Positions 56,364-64,000 of a stretch of DNA of 64,000 nt are shown piece by piece. This DNA comes from Rhipidocladum racemiflorum (taxonomy: Eukaryota; Streptophyta; Magnoliopsida; Poales; Poaceae). The notes under the pieces are model-generated. The model saw only the letters and a list, made by a program, of their open reading frames with translations. It was not told the DNA's origin and did no database searches. The position numbers were made by a program, and so were the translations under genes. Within the stretch, counting starts at the first letter, position 1. Every line of letters starts with the position of its first letter. Location: contig CM070583.1 in the NCBI GenBank assembly GCA_036346355.1, positions 6,944,001 to 7,008,000 on the forward strand. The letters are read 5' to 3'.

Positions 56364-57513
56364 TTTGTGGACATGATTGTGAGTGTGTGGTACCTATGTG
56401 CAGGTGGTGTGACCCTGGGAGTGCCCTCTTCATCTTGCCAATCCGTCGCCCGTGGTTGAGGCAAGTGTATTGGAATGGGTAGCGGATTGTGGGTTGTTTG
56501 ATTGATTGAGATTGAAATTTGAATATATGATATGTTCACATGCCATGCTTTAATGTTTGCCATTGATATGATGAATATGTTTATTATGTGATGATGCCAT
56601 GTGTTAATGTACAAGTTATCCATGATGATGCCATATGTTAATGTACAAGTTATTCATGAGGTTAGCATATTTGCATACATGGCATGATACATGGCCCGGG
56701 CGGTGAGAAAGTCATAACTAGTCCGGGGAAGGTCGGTGAGAAAGTTATTACTATTCCGAAGAGCCAATGAGTAAGTCCTACATCGTGATTCCATCCACCG
56801 CGGTGTGGGGAAGCGGGGAGTAGGCACCCTCCATCTTCGGGATGGAAGGGGGGAGAGGGTGCACACCGACGGGTGTGTAGTCAACCATACCGGTATGAGT
56901 TTCCAAGTCGATATGAGCATCGCATCGCATCGCATTGCATACATAATGATGATGATAATGATTTGTGAACATGGATGAGATGATATACATGATGTGAGTT
57001 GTTGTAGCCATGTAATTGTTTATGTTTGTACCATTGCAATATACTTGCTGAGTGATGAACTCACGCTTGTGTTTATGTTGTTTATTTTTAGGTACCATGA
57101 CACCGGCATGTGGGAAGGGGAAATAGCTACACATCTTCATGTAGTCCAGCCACATTTACTATTGTTTAGTCAAGTTCATAATAAGTGCCATGAACTAGGT
57201 GTTTGGAATAATTTTTGTGTGCTTATGATCCTTATTTGCTTAGCCATAGTTTATGGAGTGGTTGGCTTTAGTATTATTGCCTTATGTTGATGCTATATTC
57301 GTTTATATTGCAGTTTTAGATGCCTTATGTTTTGCTATGAACTGCCTTGTTATTGCTATCGCTTCAATTCATGTTAAAACAAAGGAGATGCTGCCGAAAT
57401 TTTGGTTTTTAGCATGTGCGCCTTTGCTGTAATTTATGTTTAATTGTGGTATTTAGATGTTGTTTAGTCTATGTTTGGTAGCATTCGGGCATATTAAATG
57501 CCGGGGATTTACA

Positions 57514-58230
57514 TGGGGGAAGAACGGGAGATCGTCCGTCCCCTCGGCCAAATGGTGATGGACCTGGAACGCGCGCGCGCGCCAGAGACCAGCGGTGGCT
57601 CAGGCTGACGTCGCTCCAGGTCGGCCTGGAGTTTGTCGAGCTCGGCCTTACGGGCGTCCAGCTCCTCGCGCTGCCGTTGGAGGTCGGCGAGGCGAACCTG
57701 GAGGCCCGTGTCGTCTTCTCGCCAGGACCCGTCCCCCTGTACTTCGTCGCGCGGGAGGAGGGTTCCGGGAGTTGCGGGGGTGGCGGACGGATCCGTCGCG
57801 CCCACCATGTTGCACTCGCGGGAGTACGCCCTGCGCGTGGGGTGCTCCCTGTCGGAGCTTGAGCCGAGGCTGGAGGAGTCCTCCAGCAGGTCGTGGAGGG
57901 AGGTCGGCATGTAGCCGGTCATGGCCACGAGCCGAGAGCCCATGGAAGGCAGGACCGTCGCCCGCCGTGATTCGCACGTAGCGTCACCAGAGGCGACGCC
58001 GGTGCAGGGTAAGCCAGGCGGAGGTTGCCAAGAATATCGGCGACTGCGCCCAGGCTTCCGGAGAAGACCTGGTCGCGGACCGTGGCGGGGACGAGCACGA
58101 GCTCTCCCGCCGTTGTAGCGATGAAGCCGAGGGTGCCGAAACGGATCCAGCCCCTCGGCGCTGATGCGTCGCTGGTGCGCGAGAAAAAAGCCATCGAGGA
58201 GGAAAAGGCGGGAATCCGAAGACGAAGGTG
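57514..58230 (-). pseudogene. Tat gag N-terminal part, cut by the LARD
   Basis: A likely start is the ATG at 58194 (MAFFSRTSDASAP). A first frame runs to 57919, then a shifted frame gives SLHDLLEDSSSLGSSSD and a coiled coil (RLADLQRQREELDARKAELD). The last bases before the LARD read FQVHHHLAEGTDDLPFFP in a third frame. The next expected section of gag, up to the FSYLPIYLADSTRAW start at 39628, is absent. Several frameshifts show it is inactive. Confidence 0.75.
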
Positions 58231-58250
58231 ATAATGACGTGCGAGCACCC

Positions 58251-58267
58251 CTACCTGGCGCGCCAAC
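58251..58267 (-). promoter_or_regulatory. Primer-binding site of the Tat element
   Basis: On the minus strand GTTGGCGCGCCAGGTAG lies directly after the 5' LTR terminus ACCGACA. This site is typical of rice-type Tat elements. Confidence 0.85.
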
Positions 58268-59102
58268 TGTCGGTGTTTCGTGCATCGACAATACGAATTT
58301 TTGGTTAGTGGGGGTCGCGCGCTCCCTCTCCTCGAATGGTTGACTCAAGAGGCCAGGGTTTATACTGGTTCGGGCTGAACGTCCCTACTCCAGTTCGTGC
58401 TATCGATGTGTATTGCTTTTCGGGGTGAAAGATTGCCAAGGGGTTACAGACGAAGCAGGGTTTCGATTGATCACCCCCCTTCTCCCCGGGGCCCTGCTTC
58501 TCCTTATATACTCGGAGAGGGCAGGTTACATGGGAGTTTGGAAAGGAAAAGGAAGGGGTACTATACGCCTGGGAGTCTGGTCTTCTGTCTTGTCGTCCGA
58601 CCGGGCTCCGCCTACCCCCACGCCGGGTTGGTAGTCCTGCGGCAGGGGGTCCTCGGCCGGGTTGACGGGGTGACGCACTGCTTCGTACGACCGTCAGCTC
58701 CGGCAATTAATTGTCTCTGACCTCAGCGTGGCCTCGGGAGGGGGCGCTCTCCTCCGTGATGTGTCAGGATGACGGGACCGGGCCTTGACTTCCTGGCGAG
58801 TCCTCTGACATCCTCGGGAAGGGACCACCTACCCTGGTGCAGACGTCATGGGGCGTCGCGTACGCAGGGCAGTTGGCCAGACGTCAACGTAGGGCTTGAC
58901 TCCTCGACCGCAAGTTGAGCTACCCGACCGTGTGCTCCAACTTAAGAGGTAGGGGCCTGCCGGCCGTGCGGAGCTAGTTCGAATCAGGGCTAGGCCCACT
59001 CTTCGAGGCTCGTGTGCCCTTCGCCAGAGCTGGGCTTCTAAAGGGGTCAGCCCGTTCGGCGTCCCGGGCTGATGGGGGTACCCATGGTATGTGTACTCAT
59101 CA
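58268..59102 (-). mobile_element. 5' LTR of the Tat element (835 bp)
   Basis: In minus orientation it starts TGATGAGTACACATACC and ends AAACACCGACA. The TATA-type TATATAAGG is at about 58504-58512 (minus). The first 250 bases differ from the 3' LTR at only a handful of positions. Confidence 0.92.
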
Positions 59103-59107
59103 GTTTC

Positions 59108-61004
59108 CTTCCCCCCCATGGCTGCCTCACCTTCCCCTCCATTGATCTCTCAATTGGGAAGCCTTTCAACCGAGAGGATCCGGCGTTTGGAGGGAGTCCG
59201 TGGCCGGGAAAAGGAGTCTTTCGTCGGTTTTTCGATTCGTCAAGGAGAGTTATGTTTATTGGGAGTTTTTGGAGTGGACTAGGTACTGTTGTAGTGGGGA
59301 AATATGGTGCTAATAGCTTCTAATTGCGTGCTGCACTTAGTTGGTTTTGAGGAAAACTTAGATCTGGATTGTGTTCTGTCTCGGGCAGATTAGAGTGCTG
59401 TTTTAGGGCGTGATTTTGGGAATTTTAGATTTGTTTCCTGGGGGATCGGCTATTGCAAAAGTTTTATATAATCTAATTATCTTTAATTTAAGACCAAAAT
59501 CACTAAGTTTTGTTCAGCCGTTTAAAAATTATGGCCTTTTTACTGAACGCTATTGAATCTATGTCGCGATTGGTATAGTTTGTGTTCATCTGTAGATTAG
59601 AGAAACTTAGAGGCCGAATGAAAATTTTTGAATACTTAGAAAAAGATGGGAAATTTTCTTTAGTTCAAGAAAATGTATTCGTTTACTTGATTTGGAGTTA
59701 TTAAACTCAAGTTATGGTCATTAGAAGGTTGTTGTCCCGTTTGGACAGATTATTGTTTTTCGGGTTGTAGGAGTGGGTCGTGAAGTCGATGTAGTTATTG
59801 GAATTGTGATGCTCCATTGGCATGGTTTTGAGTGGAATGTATCTATTTGCAAGTGGTGTAACCCCGGGAGTGGCATCAACGTTGTGCCACATCGTTTCGA
59901 GAGGTTAAAAGGCAAGTGTATTGTGATGCATGATGTGTGAGAATGAATGAATGTGCATTGTTTTGTTCTTTCGCTTAGTAGAAATCCTTCTGTCGGGTTA
60001 CTACCTCTCTTATTCATGAGCTGATTAGTTATATATGAATGTGAAGTTATGGATGTGAGCATTGTTGATGATCATGTGTTTAAATATGGTTATGCAAGTT
60101 GTTAAAAATGAGTGTATATATATGCAAGTTATTCATGTTTATGGCATATATGAATTCATAGCATGAGGATAGGCCAGGTCGGTGAGAAAGTGAAAACTAA
60201 TCCGGTAAGGTCGGTGAGAAAGTTATGACTAATCCGGAGCGCCACTAAGAAAGACCTACCTCATAGTTCCATCCACAGTTGTGAATGGGAGCGAGTCAGT
60301 AAGAGTAAGCACCCTCCACGGGATGGAAGGGAAAGAGGGTGCACACCGACGGGTGTGCACTCGGCAATACCGGTATGTCCTAAGCAAAGAGTGAGCATGC
60401 ATGATGCATTGCATAGCATAAATGAGTACATGAATGAAGAAGTTTTTATGAATGGTTCCCCATGGTTTGTGACCTGAAGAATGTATGTATGTTAATTGTT
60501 ATTACTTGTTTCCATTGCAATACACTTTGCTGAGTGATGAACTCACGCTTGTTGTTTAATGTTTTTTTAGGTACCTTGAATCTGGCATTTGGGAAAGGGA
60601 GATAGAATCACAACTTCACTTAGCATCACTCATTTATACAACTTCATACCCATTCCACTGTTGTGATGATTTACTTGGTTGACTATTTAGTGATTTATGT
60701 CGTGATGGCTGCTACTCATTAAATGATCATATCGTATTTGCTCTTGTGATGATTAGATTTATATTCGTGGTCTGAAATGTTGATGCAGACCTTGTCTATC
60801 ATGTAGATGTTTTCCTCTATTATGCTTTGATGCTATGAATCTATTATTGATGTTTAAAACCATGGAAAAACAGAGTACATGTTGCCGAATTTTTGTTAGA
60901 ATCACTAGCGTAGTTGTTGTAATTTATTTCAAATGTTGTGTATTGGTTGCTTCTAGTGTCCTTTATGGTGACATTCTAGGCACATTGGGTGCCGGGGTGT
61001 TACA
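59108..61004 (+). mobile_element. Right piece of the family-A-related solo LTR
   Basis: It continues the LTR begun at 27492, ending in GCCGGGGTGTTACA. The hairpin block (about 60309-60365) and GGTCGGTGAGAAAGT repeats (60178-60243) are present. The GGAGATGCTGCCG motif is degraded here to ACATGTTGCCGAATTTT (near 60880). No coding region is present. Confidence 0.88.
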
Positions 61005-61009
61005 AAAAT

Positions 61010-61523
61010 AGTATTTCATGCCTATCTCAACATATACACTACATGTTGTGTTATAGCTTCTGTAGCTTTGACTTCTATTTTTCCATCAAATGGATTTTAA
61101 TCCCAGTTTCACAGTTGTTGAACACATCGTCCTATCTAACAGACAATCCAGAAATTTGTACACACCACATTGTTCCTTCAATTTACCTCAACAGTTTGTT
61201 TTAGTTGGTAATGTTATTGTTATACACAACTAGAAATGTACATGTATTAACTAGGCTTTACCTTGTATTGCACATTTCCTCGCATTTGCATATGTATTAC
61301 CTAGGGTTTAACTTGTAGCGCATGAGGTCATGGGAGGGGGCGACGGTGTGGAGGGGGATCGGTAGCCTGGAGCCAGCAGGAGGCGCGTGCTGGAGGCCGA
61401 GTGAGCGGTAGCGTGGAGGGAGACCCGACAGGCTGGAGCCCATGTGTGAAATCATATGATGAAAAATTGGCTTGATCATGTGCTGAAAAATTGGTTAGGA
61501 TTAATCTTGCAAAATTGCTTGTA
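61010..61523. other. Unassigned sequence right of the solo LTR
   Basis: This is the other side of the target of the solo LTR, so it should continue 26600-27491. No genes or repeats are recognised. A GC-rich patch (61320-61440) is unexplained. Confidence 0.35.
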
Positions 61524-63321
61524 TGAAGGACCAAACATCCAAAAACAGTGAGTTTCGCATGTATGACGGACCAAATTTTTTGGTCTGTCATAAACGTGAT
61601 TTTGATGTTTTTACGCTTGTTCAAGAAATCGCGTTTTTCGCATGTATGACAAACCAAATTTTTTGGTCTGTCATACACATGTTTTTGGCGACCTCGTTTT
61701 TCCCATGTATGACAAACCAAATTTTTTGGTCTGTCATACACATGTTTTTGGCGACCTTGTTTTTCCCATGTATGACAAACCAAATTTTTTGGTCTGTCAT
61801 ACACATGTTTTTGGCGACCTCGTTTTTCCCATGTATGACAAACCAAATTTTTTGGTTTGTCATAAACATGTTTTTTTGGCGACCTCGTTTTTTCCATATG
61901 CACGAGCACCAAATTTTTTGGTCCGTCATAACGGGATTTTTGATGCTTGTTTTACGCCATGTATGACGGGCCAAATTTTTGGTCCACCATGAACTGATTC
62001 TTCTAGGGTTTTGAGACATGTGTGCGCTGGACTGGATTTTGGTCCGTGATGAATGTCTTTTTGCTCAGTTAGGGTTTTGAGCAAATTTGAAATGGAATCT
62101 TGGTTTGAATTTGAGATTATGAAATAAGTGTGAATTTCATGATGCTTGTTTTGAAGTGGACGTTATGCAATGCTCGTGTGAGTAGTTGCATGGATTGACT
62201 TTGAGTCAATTCGTGGACTTGTGCTCGGAATTGTTCTGTGGTTTGTTCATGTGCAGGTATTGCTCGAAGACGAACGTGGTCGATGACGGGACCAGAACTA
62301 GGTTCATGGAGGAGCTGAGGTTCGGGACTTGGTTCAGGGAGGAACCGAGGTCTTGGTGGTCAAGGATGTCATGCAGGACGTTCGGGCTAAGAGAATGGTG
62401 CACATGAAGAATGGTTAGTCACGTGAGTATGGCAGGTGGCCATGGGCATGCAAAGTGTTAGTCACGTGAGTTGCCATACGCGTGCAGGAGTTGTACTTGG
62501 CCAGGTTGGGCCAAGTGGAGTTATGTTGGATACATACTCCTTCTAGGATTAGGAGTGGGAATCCTTTTAGGAGTAGGAATTGTATCCAGGACTCTCTGTG
62601 GTTTGCTCCTTTAAATAGGAAGGGTTGTCTCCTGTTGAAGTGCAATCAAACAAAGCTGAGCGCATTGAAAGCTTAGAGCTTTTGTTTTAGGGCTTGTACT
62701 CTTGTGTTTGGAGTACTTTAGACAAGAGAGAAATAAAGATCAAATTCTTCAGATCCTTTGCGTGCTACAGTAACCTCGTGCTCTGATGTACCCACGAGGT
62801 CCTGTTTATCCAAGTTTTTGGGTTTCGTTTTCTCTCTGGTTTTTAGGTTTAGTAGATGGATTTTTCGTCTACTTTGTTTCTTTGAGTTCCTTCGTGATTT
62901 GATCAATCCAAAACCTCTCTAGGGATTTGTTTTACAGTTCTTCAAAGTTCTGTAGATTGATCTTTTATCGTTTCTGTTAAACCTTCAAGTTTACGTTAGA
63001 TCAATGCTCGTTATCTTCTGTTACAGCAAGCTTGCGAGGTTCATAACTTTTGATCCGTAAGTCCGATCGAGCTGATTCTTTTTGAGTTCGATTCATATTG
63101 GAATATAGTTTCTTGTGTCCAAATTTCAGATCGTTCCGATGGTTGGATCTCCAGGAATTCGCGTTTTATCAAACCTTTGTCATTCTGTTTTTGTCGAATA
63201 CGAGGCAATTATTTGGTTCTGTTTTAGGGTGAACTTTTATTAGATCAAAGATTTGGTTTTAGCTTCCGCACAATCATTCACCCCCCCTTTGATTGCTATA
63301 TTCGTATACTTCGATCCTACA
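61524..63321 (+). mobile_element. 5' LTR of a second Copia element (start tentative)
   Basis: The right end GATCCTACA and following primer-binding site are clear. From about 62165 the sequence matches the Copia LTRs at 46367 and 51576 in reverse complement. A possible start is TGAAGGACC at 61524, matching the TGAAGG start of that family, which would place the palindromic array inside U3. Alternatively the LTR starts near 62050. A TATA-like TTTAAATAGG lies near 62610. The element continues beyond the window, so no target duplication can be checked. Confidence 0.6.
61559..62000. repeat. Tandem array of palindromic 63-bp units
   Basis: Units begin with CATGTATGAC at about 61559, 61641, 61704, 61767, 61830, 61896 (degenerate) and 61960. 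The central three have an exact 63-bp period. Each unit holds a palindrome: GTATGAC, two bases, ACCAAA, TTTTTTGGT, two bases, GTCATA. The spacers read GTTTTTGGCGACCTCGTTTTT. Because 63 is a multiple of three, both strands are open over the array and give repetitive spurious ORFs. Confidence 0.9.
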
Positions 63322-63323
63322 AG

Positions 63324-63335
63324 TGGTATCAGAGC
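63324..63335 (+). promoter_or_regulatory. Primer-binding site of the second Copia element
   Basis: TGGTATCAGAGC, initiator tRNA-Met complement, just after the LTR end. Confidence 0.88.
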
Positions 63336-63373
63336 AAGGTTTCTCTAATCTATCTTAACCGGTGATTAGATCA

Positions 63374-64000
63374 ATGGATCGTTATTCGACAAAACCATGT
63401 GTGTTCGATGGTGTTGATTTTCAGTTTTGGAAGGCCAAGATGGAGGCGTTCATCCAAGCACAGGGCTTCACAATTTGGGAGAAAGTCTACAAGCCATATG
63501 AAGTTCCTGCAAACGACAACGTCAACGACGCCAATCGCGCACATGTTGAAGCAAACAGCAAGGCACGCAACTTGATCATCCAAGGATTGGGAAGGAGTGA
63601 CTTCGACCGCGTGGTTCATCTTCGATCTGCATATGAGGTATGGAAATCTCTTTGTGATTACCATGAGGGTTCTAACACTGTCAAAGAGGTTCGCCAAGAT
63701 ATTTACAAAAAGGAATACATGCGTTTTGAGATGAAACCTAGTGAATCTGTAGATGACTTCTTTGCACGTTTCAATAAAATTCTTAGCAATCTACGTCTTT
63801 GTTGGAGTTAGCTACACTGATCTGCAAATGCTCGACAATTGCTTAGTGCTTTGGACATGTCGGTGTGGGAGATGAAAGTAACATCTATACAGGAATCTCA
63901 TCATGAGCACACTTACATTAGATGTTCTTTATTTTAAACTGAAAACTCATGAATTAGATGTTCTTGCCAGGAAAGGGAATGTTAAATCAATTGCTTTGAT
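63374..64000 (+). pseudogene. Gag of the second Copia element, frameshifted, cut by the window
   Basis: The ATG at 63374 reads MDRYSTKPCVFDGVDFQFW. The gag domain is collinear with the minus-strand gag at 51514 (YEVWKSLCDYHEGSNTVKEV, VDDFFARFNKILSNL), but the two sequences are clearly diverged. The frame ends at a TAG at 63809-63811 after a frameshift. The downstream reading LSALDMSVWEMKVTS, and after another shift near 63904 LTLDVLYFKLKTHELDVLAR, shows that the gene continued. It is inactive, unless the shifts are sequencing errors. Confidence 0.85.

Larger units (their letters stand above)
39629..57513 (+). mobile_element. LARD: non-coding LTR retrotransposon of family A, with two nested insertions
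   Basis: The two long LTRs (39629-41780, 46078-57513) enclose 4.3 kb with a tRNA-Met primer-binding site and a polypurine tract but no gag or pol. Its boundaries are TGTGACACCACG and GGGGATTTACA. No 5-bp target duplication is present: the left flank ends GAGAA and the right flank starts TGGGG. The flanking Tat gag halves do not meet, so the insertion was accompanied or followed by loss of target sequence. The 3' LTR is split by Copia and CACTA insertions. It would need proteins from a related autonomous element. Confidence 0.88.
46078..57513 (+). mobile_element. 3' LTR of the LARD, in three pieces
   Basis: The pieces are 46078-46366, 52720-53500 and 56364-57513, separated by the Copia element (TSD CCCCC) and the CACTA element (TSD TAT). 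Joined, they match the 5' LTR throughout; net length is about 2.2 kb. The terminus reads GGGGATTTACA against GGGGTGTTACA in the 5' LTR. The 20-nt motif GGAGATGCTGCCGAAATTTT is at 57384-57403. Confidence 0.9.
27757..59107 (-). mobile_element. Tat-lineage Ty3/Gypsy retrotransposon, minus orientation; TSD GTTTC
   Basis: The element is 27762-59102 with perfect flanking GTTTC (27757-27761, 59103-59107). LTRs are 58268-59102 (5') and 27762-28598 (3'). Minus-strand order: primer-binding site, gag (split), protease, RT, RNase H, a second archaeal-type RNase H, integrase, then a 6-kb 3' region with antisense genes. The pairing of dual RNase H with an antisense ORF after integrase is characteristic of the Tat/Ogre group. 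Coding regions carry several stops and frameshifts, so it is not autonomous. A LARD (39629-57513) interrupts gag. Confidence 0.93.
27487..61009 (+). mobile_element. Solo LTR (family A relative) containing the whole Tat nest; TSD AAAAT
   Basis: The LTR is in two pieces, 27492-27761 and 59108-61004, split by the Tat element. It begins TGTGACATTACGG and ends GCCGGGGTGTTACA. AAAAT at 27487-27491 and 61005-61009 is a perfect 5-bp duplication. It shares the TGTGAC start, the GGTCGGTGAGAAAGT duplication (60178-60243), the hairpin block and the TTACA end with family A, but is clearly diverged. Its net length is about 2.17 kb. No internal domain is present. Confidence 0.92.

Noticed and set aside
56994..57290. 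98-codon ORF identical to one at 41261-41557, possible conserved gene
   Set aside because: Both lie at the same place in the two LTRs of one LARD, so identity is due to LTR duplication. Older LTR copies do not keep the frame.
61642..61992. Repeat protein with 21-residue units beginning MYDKPNFLVC
   Set aside because: It comes only from the 63-bp palindromic DNA repeat, which is open on both strands. There is no start context, domain or promoter.
61559..62000. CRISPR-like array (repeats with spacers of constant period)
   Set aside because: The spacers are themselves repeated, the organism is a plant, and no cas genes are present.

Overview
This window is plant nuclear DNA, almost certainly from a grass (Poaceae; an Oryza-like genome would fit, but I cannot name the species). 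The evidence is the transposon content: Tat-lineage, chromovirus-type and SIRE-like LTR retrotransposons with plant primer-binding sites, CACTA (En/Spm) elements, hAT and Stowaway-like elements, plant GT/AG introns, and one plant NLR immune-receptor exon. There are no bacterial operons, rRNA genes or tRNA genes. Nearly all of it is transposable-element sequence in nested layers. No intact autonomous element and no complete host gene was found.

Left part (1-14667): the end of a long LTR (family A), a CACTA-type Ulp1/C48 peptidase fragment, a truncated Stowaway-like MITE, and a long chromovirus-type LTR (about 3.4-8.2 kb) carrying an hAT element with a perfect 8-bp target duplication. Next is an orphan minus-strand exon for the coiled-coil (Rx_N) domain of an NLR with a TATA box, a small hAT-like MITE ten bases beyond that TATA box, and a short non-autonomous CACTA element (TSD TGC) interrupted by a 3.36-kb solo LTR (TSD GAAAT).

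Middle-left (14668-27491): the left end and transposase gene of a larger CACTA element. It has subterminal repeats, an acidic side ORF with its own TATA box, a triplicated leader, a long hairpin, and exons of the plant transposase gene split by a family-A solo LTR (TSD TGTGC). The transposase gene runs directly into a truncated chromovirus integrase plus chromodomain and its 3.66-kb 3' LTR. Beyond that lies an inverted copy of the CACTA hairpin region.

Right part (27492-61009): a four-level nest. A solo LTR (27492-61004, TSD AAAAT) holds a Tat-type Gypsy element on the minus strand (27762-59102, TSD GTTTC). Its gag is split by a non-coding large retrotransposon derivative (LARD, 39629-57513). 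The 3' LTR of the LARD in turn holds a defective Copia element (46367-52714, TSD CCCCC) and a CACTA element with gene-like cargo (53501-56360, TSD TAT). The Tat element carries antisense genes downstream of integrase: a spliced aORF with a TATA box, and a separate 76-codon mini-gene with its own TATA box and AATAAA signal. Both are now broken by stop codons.

Right end (61010-64000): unassigned sequence, a tandem array of palindromic 63-bp units, then the 5' LTR, primer-binding site and frameshifted gag of a second Copia element that leaves the window.

The parts do not form a cellular pathway. Functionally the window holds remnants of gag, protease, reverse transcriptase, RNase H and integrase (retrotransposition), CACTA transposase fragments (DNA transposition), and hairpins that could feed small-RNA silencing. 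The last idea is inference, based on an exact 20-nt match between the CACTA hairpin and the family-A LTRs.
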